From positions 1-11,812 of the forward strand of contig CANTEM010000020.1 in NCBI GenBank assembly GCA_947652805.1: a DNA stretch of 11,812 nucleotides, given 5' to 3'. This DNA is from an uncultured Clostridia bacterium. Its GTDB lineage: Bacteria; Bacillota; Clostridia; Oscillospirales; CAG-272. Both the position numbers and the translations under genes were made by a program. Of the stretch, positions 6,603 to 11,812 are shown in pieces (position 1 is the first letter of the stretch; the number at the start of each line of letters is the position of its first letter). The notes under the pieces are model-generated. The model made no database searches. It was not told the origin of the DNA and saw nothing but the letters and a program-made list of their open reading frames with translations.

Positions 6603-7544
6603 ATGCGGATTCTTTTTATGGGAACGCCTGATTTTGCACAGATTTGTCTGCGTGCTTTGGTTGAGGCGGGACTGAATGTGGTTGGCGCTGTAACCCAGCC
6701 GGACAAGCCGAAGGGACGCGGGTATCAGATGATTCCCCCACCGGTGAAGGTGTATGCCGGGGAGCAGGGGATTCCTGTATATCAGCCCCAGATGCTGAAG
6801 GACGGCGCTTTTGCGGAAACCCTGGCGCAGCTTGCGCCGGATCTCATTATTGTTGTTGCTTACGGCAAAATTCTGCCTTCCTATATTCTGGAGTATCCCC
6901 GCCTTGGCTGTATCAATGCCCATGGCTCCCTCCTTCCCAAATATCGGGGCGCAGCGCCGATTCAGCGTGCCATTATGGAGGGAGAGCAGGAAACCGGGAT
7001 CACGATTATGTATATGAATGAGGGGCTTGACACCGGAGACATGCTTTTGTGGGAAAAAACGCCGATTTCCAATACGGATAATTTTGAAACCCTTCATGAT
7101 CGGCTGGCCGTTATAGCAGGCAGACTTTTGGTGCATGTCGTTCCTATGCTGGAAGCAGGTACGGCAGTACCGATTCCCCAGGATGATGCGCTCGCAAACT
7201 ATGCCAGCAAAATTCTCAAAGAAGACTGTGTATTGGATTTTTCAAAGGACGCTCAAACACTGTTTCATCAGATCCAGGGGCTTTCTCCCTATCCCTTGGC
7301 AATGACGAAAACGCCCAACGGGAAGCTTTTGAAAATTGTATCTGCAAAAATGACGGAGGACAGTACGCAGGCTCCGGCTGGAACGGTCGCAGATTTGTCT
7401 GACGACGGTTTTACAGTGGTATGCGGAGACGGAAAAAAGCTGCTTATCACGGGGGTTTTGCCTGAGGGGAAGGGCAGGATGCAGGCGGCTGATTTTGTCC
7501 GCGGCAGACGGATCCAGGCGGGAGAACTGCTGACATGGATGTGA
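6603..7544 (+). CDS. fmt: Methionyl-tRNA formyltransferase
   Basis: A 313-residue enzyme that transfers a formyl group from 10-formyltetrahydrofolate to Met-tRNAfMet, marking the initiator tRNA. The N-terminal formyltransferase Rossmann domain opens MRILFMGTPDFA and contains catalytic N105 and H107 in the INAHGSLLPKYRGAAPIQRA stretch (104-123) and D143 in GLDTGDM. The C-terminal OB-fold tRNA-binding domain covers about 205-313. Length is normal. A very strong AAGGGAGGGG (6587-6596) lies 6 nt before the ATG. Its 3' end overlaps rsmB by 10 nt, indicating coupled translation. Confidence 0.96.
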   Translation: MRILFMGTPDFAQICLRALVEAGLNVVGAVTQPDKPKGRGYQMIPPPVKVYAGEQGIPVYQPQMLKDGAFAETLAQLAPDLIIVVAYGKILPSYILEYPRLGCINAHGSLLPKYRGAAPIQRAIMEGEQETGITIMYMNEGLDTGDMLLWEKTPISNTDNFETLHDRLAVIAGRLLVHVVPMLEAGTAVPIPQDDALANYASKILKEDCVLDFSKDAQTLFHQIQGLSPYPLAMTKTPNGKLLKIVSAKMTEDSTQAPAGTVADLSDDGFTVVCGDGKKLLITGVLPEGKGRMQAADFVRGRRIQAGELLTWM

Positions 7545-8824
7545 AAAAGGTCAATCCCGGGCGGCGCGCTGCGTTTTCTTCTTTGTGCAAAATGAAGGCA
7601 GGGAAATATACCAATCTGGAAGTAAATACCGTTTTGCAGCGGGCGGAAATGTCTGAGGCGGATCGGGGGCTTTATACCGCCCTTGTATACGGCGTGACAG
7701 AGCGGCTGATTACATTGGATTATATCATAGATTCCCTTTCCGGGCGGTCTGTTCATACACTGGATGAGGAAGTTTTGTGCGCGCTGCGTCTTGGCATTTA
7801 TCAGCTGACATTTATGGATCGGATTCCGCCCCATGCGGCAGTGTCAGAGTCTGTATCTCTGGCGCCAGCAAAAGGACGCGGTTTTGTCAATGGAGTTCTG
7901 CGCACGTTTGTCCGGGGCGGGTGCGCGGTGCCTATGCCGGAGCGGACAGATAAAAACTACTTATCGGTGCAGTATTCGGTGCCGATTCCACTTTGTTCTG
8001 CGTTTGTAGAATGGTTTGGCGCAGATACAGCCGAACAGATTTTTGCATCTTTTTTGAAGCCGGAGGGAACAGCGCTGCGAGTAAATACGCTGCGTTATAC
8101 TGCAAAGGAAGTTGCAGAACGTCTGCATGGAACCGTATCGGCACTGTGCGGCGGATGTGTAAAAACAGCATCTTTTGCCGGAGTACTGGAAGGGGTGGAA
8201 GCCGGAGACTGGTTTGTGCAGGATGAAGCGTCAGCCTTGTGCGCCCATATATTGGGTGCGCGCCCCGGAGAGAGAGTTGCGGATGTTTGTGCTGCTCCGG
8301 GGGGGAAAAGCTTTGGAATTGCTATGGATATGGAAAATACCGGAACGCTGTATGCTTTTGATTTGCATGCAAACAAGCTCTCACTGATCCAGCGGGGAGC
8401 AGAGAAGCTTGGAATATCTATTCTGCAAACGGAGGAACGGGACGCACGGGATCCCCTTGCAGACCTTATCGGAAAGGCGGATCGGGTGCTGTGCGACGCC
8501 CCCTGTTCCGGTCTTGGTGTGATCGGAAAGAAACCGGATATCAAGTACAAGGATATGGACACACTTGCCCGGCTGCCCCAGGTGCAGTTTGAGGTGCTTG
8601 TTGGCGCATCAGCCTATGTACGCTCCGGCGGAATATTGGTATATTCCACATGTACGCTGAATCCGGCAGAGAATGCAGGGGTAACAGATCGGTTTTTGGC
8701 TGCACATCCGGAGTTTGAGCCAGCGCCTTTTTCCTTTGGTGGAACAGAACAAAGCAGCGTAATGCTGCTTCCTCATATACATGGCACAGATGGATTCTAC
8801 ATTTGCAAAATGCGGAGAAAGTGA
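7535..8824 (+). CDS. rsmB: 16S rRNA m5C967 methyltransferase RsmB
   Basis: A 429-residue SAM-dependent enzyme that methylates carbon 5 of a 16S rRNA cytosine (967 in E. coli numbering). It has an N-terminal NusB-like RNA-binding domain (about 5-130) followed by the RsmB/NOL1/NOP2/Sun methyltransferase fold. The SAM-binding motif is VADVCAAPGGKS (248-259). The two conserved cysteines of the mechanism are C324 in DAPCSG and C373 in STCT, and GKKPDIKYK (331-339) follows the first as usual. The ATG at 7535 lies inside the end of fmt (10-nt overlap) with GGGAG at 7520-7524, 10 nt upstream. The PGGK codons contain a run of seven G (8299-8305), a coding necessity more than a signal. Confidence 0.95.
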   Translation: MDVKKVNPGRRAAFSSLCKMKAGKYTNLEVNTVLQRAEMSEADRGLYTALVYGVTERLITLDYIIDSLSGRSVHTLDEEVLCALRLGIYQLTFMDRIPPHAAVSESVSLAPAKGRGFVNGVLRTFVRGGCAVPMPERTDKNYLSVQYSVPIPLCSAFVEWFGADTAEQIFASFLKPEGTALRVNTLRYTAKEVAERLHGTVSALCGGCVKTASFAGVLEGVEAGDWFVQDEASALCAHILGARPGERVADVCAAPGGKSFGIAMDMENTGTLYAFDLHANKLSLIQRGAEKLGISILQTEERDARDPLADLIGKADRVLCDAPCSGLGVIGKKPDIKYKDMDTLARLPQVQFEVLVGASAYVRSGGILVYSTCTLNPAENAGVTDRFLAAHPEFEPAPFSFGGTEQSSVMLLPHIHGTDGFYICKMRRK

Positions 8825-8827
8825 GGT
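8823..8827 (+). promoter_or_regulatory. Ribosome-binding site that favours a GTG start for rlmN
   Basis: GAGGT overlaps the rsmB stop codon and stands 4 nt before GTG 8832. The competing in-frame ATG codons at 8781 and 8790 lie within rsmB and have no Shine-Dalgarno. Confidence 0.55.
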
Positions 8828-8831
8828 CAGT

Positions 8832-9872
8832 GTGACAGAAAAACCGGATTTGTTGGGAATGACCTTGGCGGAAACAAAAGCGTTTGTAAAGAATTTGGGA
8901 GAAGCTGCTTTCCGTGGACAGCAGTTGTACGGCTGGATGCAGAAAGGGGCTTCTTTTGATGAAATGACCAATCTGCCTTTGGCATTCCGTAAAAGGTTAG
9001 AGGCGGAGAGTACATACAGACTGCCCCGTATTCTGCAAAAGCAGGTTTCCAAAATGGATGGCACAATCAAGTATTTGATGGGCATGATTGACGGAGAGTG
9101 CGTGGAAAGCGTATTTATGCGGTATGCTCACGGAAACACGGTGTGCGTTTCCTGTCAGGCTGGGTGTCGGATGGGATGTGCGTTTTGCGCGTCTACCTTA
9201 CGGGGACGCAGCAGAGATTTGACTGCTTCGGAGATTTTGGGACAAATTGCAGTCATTGGCAGAGATACAGGTGAGCGGGTTGGCGGTGTCGTTATGATGG
9301 GCATTGGCGAGCCGCTAGACAATTACGACAACACAGTGCGGTTTCTGCATCTTGTGTCTGAAAAGGACGGACTGAATATCGGACTTCGTCATATTTCTGT
9401 TTCTACATGCGGATTGGTTCCGCGGATTCATTGTTTGGCTGAGGAAGGACTGCCGATCACTTTGTCGGTATCTCTTCACGCATCGGATGATGCTGTACGG
9501 GACAGGCTTATGCCGGTGAATAAAACCTATCCGATAGATAGTCTTTTAGAAGCATGTCAGTATTATTTTGATAAAACCGGACGGCGTGTTTCCTTTGAAT
9601 ATACGTTGATTGCAGGAGAGAACGACAGTCTGGCAGATGCTGCGGCATTGGCAAATCGGCTGCGGCGCGGGATACACAGCCCGTGTCATGTTAATTTGAT
9701 TTTGCTCAATTCTGTGAAGGAAACGGGATTTTCTGCTCCGGGACGGGAGCGGGCAAAGGAATTCTGTGCATATTTGGAGAAGCGGGGAATCAGCGCCACC
9801 ATTCGCCGTAAGCTTGGCAGTGATATTGACGCTTCCTGCGGACAGTTGCGGTTGAATCATATAGAGTCTTAA
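8832..9872 (+). CDS. rlmN: Dual-specificity RNA methyltransferase RlmN
   Basis: A 346-residue radical SAM enzyme that adds a C2 methyl to A2503 of 23S rRNA and, in characterised homologues, to A37 of some tRNAs. The radical SAM CX3CX2C cluster ligands are C112, C116 and C119 (QAGCRMGCAFCAS). The two catalytic cysteines of the ping-pong mechanism are C105 (TVCVSC) and C336 (DIDASCGQL). MMGIGEPLDNYDN (155-167) is the expected GEP motif region. GTG 8832 is preferred over ATG 8781, which would give 363 residues, because a GAGGT site fits it and the longer form overlaps rsmB by 44 nt without a ribosome-binding site; both lengths are compatible with the family. It is the last gene of the operon, and a strong terminator follows 8 nt after its stop. 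Confidence 0.95.
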   Translation: MTEKPDLLGMTLAETKAFVKNLGEAAFRGQQLYGWMQKGASFDEMTNLPLAFRKRLEAESTYRLPRILQKQVSKMDGTIKYLMGMIDGECVESVFMRYAHGNTVCVSCQAGCRMGCAFCASTLRGRSRDLTASEILGQIAVIGRDTGERVGGVVMMGIGEPLDNYDNTVRFLHLVSEKDGLNIGLRHISVSTCGLVPRIHCLAEEGLPITLSVSLHASDDAVRDRLMPVNKTYPIDSLLEACQYYFDKTGRRVSFEYTLIAGENDSLADAAALANRLRRGIHSPCHVNLILLNSVKETGFSAPGRERAKEFCAYLEKRGISATIRRKLGSDIDASCGQLRLNHIES

Positions 9873-9880
9873 ATCGTTAA

Positions 9881-9908
9881 AAAAGACCTCCCGATCGGGA
9901 GGTCTTTT
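9881..9908. terminator. Bidirectional intrinsic terminator
   Basis: A perfect 28-bp palindrome with arm AAAAGACCTCCCGA, centred on the GATC in the middle. Read rightward, the GC-rich stem ends in TCTTTT after rlmN. Read leftward, it ends in a run of six T after the minus-strand gene stop at 9929. It therefore serves both converging genes, 8 nt from rlmN and 20 nt from the dockerin gene. Confidence 0.92.
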
Positions 9909-9928
9909 ACATATAAGTTCGATTCGTC

Positions 9929-11812
9929 TTACTGAGGAAGTTTACCAGCTAACATGAGACGGAGATAGGTTACATCAGAAGGAGTAATCCTGCCATCTCC
10001 GTTTACATCCGCCGCCTTCTTCTGTGCCTCTGTGGGAACCTCTCCCTCCGGAAGCTTACCGGCTAGCATCAATCGCAGATAGGTCACATCGGACGGAGTG
10101 ATCCTTCCGCTGCCGTCTACATCTCCCGGCTTCAGTACCGGTTCCTCCGGCTTCGCCTGACCACATCCGGTACAGATGCCATCGCTGCCATATGTGTGAC
10201 CTGTCGCCGGCAGTACCGTCGTTTCCTTGTAGTCGCATCTGGAACAGCTTCTTACGGAGCTTCCCGCCTGGGTACAGCTTGCTTCCTTTACTACCGCTTC
10301 TCCTAAGTCGTGCCCCAATGCCGGAATCGTTCCGCCTTCTTCCTCATACCCGCACCGTACACATACGCCGCCTGTATGTCCCGGCTCCGTACAGGTAGGC
10401 TCAGAAGAACCTGTCGTAACAAGGCAGTGTCCCTTTGCTGCGATCGCCTCTCCCTGTACTGTGTAGTTGCAGTATCTGCATCCTTCGATTACATAGCCGT
10501 CCTCCGTACAGGTGTTCGTATACCGGATCTGCATCAGGTGGCTGTCTCTGGATATTTCTGTATTGCATACCGTACAGTAAACGGCGTGCGCTCCGCTTCC
10601 TTTGCTTTCATACCGGTAATAGCTGCTGTCGTTATGATATGCGGTAACCGTTTCTTCCTTCACATAGCCGCAGTCCCCGCAGGTATACCGCAGTTTTCCG
10701 TCTTTTGTACAGCTTGCAGCTGTAACAGTTTCCACTGTAAAGCAGGAACCTTCTGTGTGCTTCGCAGGAATCAGTTCTACTGTGGTTTCTCCGCATTTTG
10801 TGCAGGTTCTCTCCAGCTTGCCTACGGTAGTGCAGCCTGCTGCCTGGATCACGTTGCCGGCGTCATAGGTATGTGCACATGTGCCTTCCCGTACCGCTGC
10901 TTCTACTGCGTTGCCAAGCTCCAGACGGACTGCTGCCATAATGTCATATTCGTCCATATCGCTGTCCCATGCACTGGTGTCGAAGTTGTTCAAGGACAGG
11001 TAGTTTACCACATTTTCGGATACCTTGGATACGATATTCTGTGCTGCATCTTTCCCTTTGTATTCCTCCAGCATGGTCAGCATCTGGTATTCCTCGATCC
11101 CGTCACGCATTTGTTCCACCCGCACGGTTCCTATGTAGTCTATTTTGCTCAGCCGTCCCTGGGTTGGTCCGTAGAACAGTGTCCCGTTCCCGTAAATGGC
11201 GTGTTCGTTTGCTGTGCCTTTATTGTAAATATGTTTGTTTGTACGCCAGGAGTTTTTCTGCCGGTCGCCAGTGACAGTATTATCTACAAAGGTACCATTT
11301 TGATAATCATATTCATTCCAGTTGTTGGAGCCATAGTAGAGATAGCCGGTAACTCCGTTCTGATACAACTGCCAGAACAGCATCTTTGTTTGCAGTCCTG
11401 TGTTTTCTATCAGATGATTTGCATAGGTGTAACTCTTGTTATAGCCTGCGCTGTATGACCACAAATCTGCGTTGTTGCCTTTTTCCTGCTCGGTGATTAC
11501 GTAGGAATTTGCTCTGTCATAATAATCACCGTAAATGCTCTCCCAATTAAAGTAGGACTGTCCGTAACGAATCATTCCGGAAATGGTGCAGCTCAGATTC
11601 CGAATTACCTGTGCGCCTGTTCCGTTATAACCCACGGCATCCAGTTCCGCAGAGGGGGTGAATGCGTAAACCTGCGGGCACAGAATGTTGGAGCTGTTTG
11701 TGTCGAACATTTCCTGCGCGCCGTCACGGATTCCCGCTGTGTCGCTGTAGCTCAGAGGTCCTCCGTAGTAATAGTAAGGATACGGATGATTTTCATGATA
11801 GGGAACGACTTT
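9929..11812 (-). CDS. GH123-like (DUF4091) protein with CxxC repeats and dockerin, 5'-truncated
   Basis: The frame stays open to the right edge, so the start and any signal peptide lie outside; 627 residues are visible (numbered here from the edge). Residues 1 to about 310 match the C-terminal half of a DUF4091/GH123 catalytic domain: W118-S-Y, LFWQLYQNGVTGYLYYG (145-161) and RVEQMRDGIEEYQML (231-245). GH123 enzymes are beta-N-acetylgalactosaminidases, but the catalytic Asp-Glu pair should lie upstream of the window, so activity and substrate are open. Residues 312-550 hold seven CxxC units. Residues 563-627 are a type I dockerin with two calcium loops (DVDGSG and DVNGDG). The likely role is extracellular glycan degradation, docked to a cohesin scaffold. 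It faces the housekeeping operon across a shared terminator and looks like accessory content. The methionine at 11710 is internal, not a start. Confidence 0.85.
   Translation of the reverse strand, partial: KVVPYHENHPYPYYYYGGPLSYSDTAGIRDGAQEMFDTNSSNILCPQVYAFTPSAELDAVGYNGTGAQVIRNLSCTISGMIRYGQSYFNWESIYGDYYDRANSYVITEQEKGNNADLWSYSAGYNKSYTYANHLIENTGLQTKMLFWQLYQNGVTGYLYYGSNNWNEYDYQNGTFVDNTVTGDRQKNSWRTNKHIYNKGTANEHAIYGNGTLFYGPTQGRLSKIDYIGTVRVEQMRDGIEEYQMLTMLEEYKGKDAAQNIVSKVSENVVNYLSLNNFDTSAWDSDMDEYDIMAAVRLELGNAVEAAVREGTCAHTYDAGNVIQAAGCTTVGKLERTCTKCGETTVELIPAKHTEGSCFTVETVTAASCTKDGKLRYTCGDCGYVKEETVTAYHNDSSYYRYESKGSGAHAVYCTVCNTEISRDSHLMQIRYTNTCTEDGYVIEGCRYCNYTVQGEAIAAKGHCLVTTGSSEPTCTEPGHTGGVCVRCGYEEEGGTIPALGHDLGEAVVKEASCTQAGSSVRSCSRCDYKETTVLPATGHTYGSDGICTGCGQAKPEEPVLKPGDVDGSGRITPSDVTYLRLMLAGKLPEGEVPTEAQKKAADVNGDGRITPSDVTYLRLMLAGKLPQ
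9935..10126 (-). repeat. Dockerin duplicated calcium-binding repeat
   Basis: Two F-hand repeats are encoded at 10049-10108 and 9935-9994. Each encodes the same 20 residues (G-R-I-T-P-S-D-V-T-Y-L-R-L-M-L-A-G-K-L-P), preceded by calcium-loop residues D-V-D-G-S (first copy) or D-V-N-G-D (second copy). At DNA level the two 60-nt copies differ at 13 positions, all synonymous. An 18-residue acidic/basic linker (EGEVPTEAQKKAADVNGD) separates the identical blocks. Confidence 0.85.
10163..10879 (-). repeat. Array of seven cysteine (CxxC) protein repeats
   Basis: Units of about 30-40 residues follow the pattern A-x-C-T-x(3-5)-G-x(4-5)-C-x-x-C-G/N/D, spaced by I/L-P-A-x-GH or similar. CxxC pairs sit at visible residues 337/340, 378/381, 413/416, 445/448, 484/487, 523/526 and 547/550. 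Most carry a lone cysteine 10 residues before the pair, and GH or K-H steps occur between units. This resembles CxxC repeats often seen in surface proteins of gut Clostridia. Whether they bind zinc, form disulfides or only space the enzyme from its dockerin cannot be told from sequence. Confidence 0.75.

Noticed and set aside
8299..8305. G7 run in rsmB as a possible phase-variation tract
   Set aside because: It encodes the invariant P-G-G-K of the SAM-binding motif, so it is explained by coding constraint, and seven G is short for slippage.
10310..11458. A 382-codon plus-strand open frame opposite the dockerin gene
   Set aside because: It lies antisense to a gene with recognisable GH123-like, CxxC and dockerin domains, has no Shine-Dalgarno, and its Cys/Val/Phe-rich product matches nothing; it is a reflection of the other strand's codon use.
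11608..11710. Start of the dockerin gene at the methionine codon 11710
   Set aside because: The frame continues upstream without a stop through 34 more codons to the window edge, and the methionine is inside the glycosidase-like domain with no ribosome-binding site.
1..11812. CRISPR arrays, tRNA/rRNA genes, insertion sequences, phage or defence genes
   Set aside because: I looked for direct-repeat arrays, tRNA-like cloverleafs, transposase motifs and terminal inverted repeats and saw none; the window is almost fully occupied by the listed genes.

Overview
The window looks like chromosomal DNA from a Gram-positive, low-to-mid GC member of the Clostridia, most likely an Oscillospirales/Ruminococcaceae-type gut or rumen bacterium. 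Three things point there: the gene order yicC-remA-gmk-rpoZ-priA-def-fmt-rsmB-rlmN, a conserved Firmicutes housekeeping cluster; a YtvI-type sporulation membrane protein just upstream; and, at the right end, an extracellular protein with a C-terminal type I dockerin, the hallmark of cellulosome or amylosome builders such as Ruminococcus. This is inference from gene content; no species is claimed.

Left edge (1-199): an AT-rich spacer with no complete gene. It carries a good extended -10 promoter reading leftward off the window and a weaker promoter-like sequence reading right towards ytvI.

Centre (200-9872, all on +): ytvI (AI-2E/YtvI-family permease-like membrane protein) is followed by a nine-gene core operon. 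A perfect consensus housekeeping promoter (TTGACA, 17 bp, TATAAT at 1260-1288) lies inside the 3' end of ytvI and should start transcription at the ytvI stop codon, 73 nt before yicC. The operon joins RNA processing (yicC), DNA-binding regulation (remA), GMP phosphorylation (gmk), the RNA polymerase omega subunit (rpoZ), replication restart (priA), N-terminal formyl-Met handling (def, fmt) and rRNA methylation (rsmB, rlmN). Genes are tightly spaced or overlapping (remA/gmk 8 nt, fmt/rsmB 10 nt). The exception is a 98-nt gap between rpoZ and priA that holds a 14-bp perfect hairpin, at the place where coaBC sits in Bacillus subtilis. The usual continuation prpC-prkC-rsgA is also absent.

Right end (9881-11812): a perfect 28-bp palindromic bidirectional terminator separates rlmN from a convergent, 5'-truncated minus-strand gene. 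Its visible 627 residues comprise the C-terminal part of a DUF4091/GH123-like glycosidase domain, an array of seven CxxC units, and a dockerin whose two calcium-binding repeats are identical over 20 residues although their DNA differs at 13 of 60 positions. This is the accessory part of the window. I see no clearly new multi-gene system. The best leads are the promoter with a G7 spacer that overlaps ytvI and the GH123-like/CxxC/dockerin architecture.
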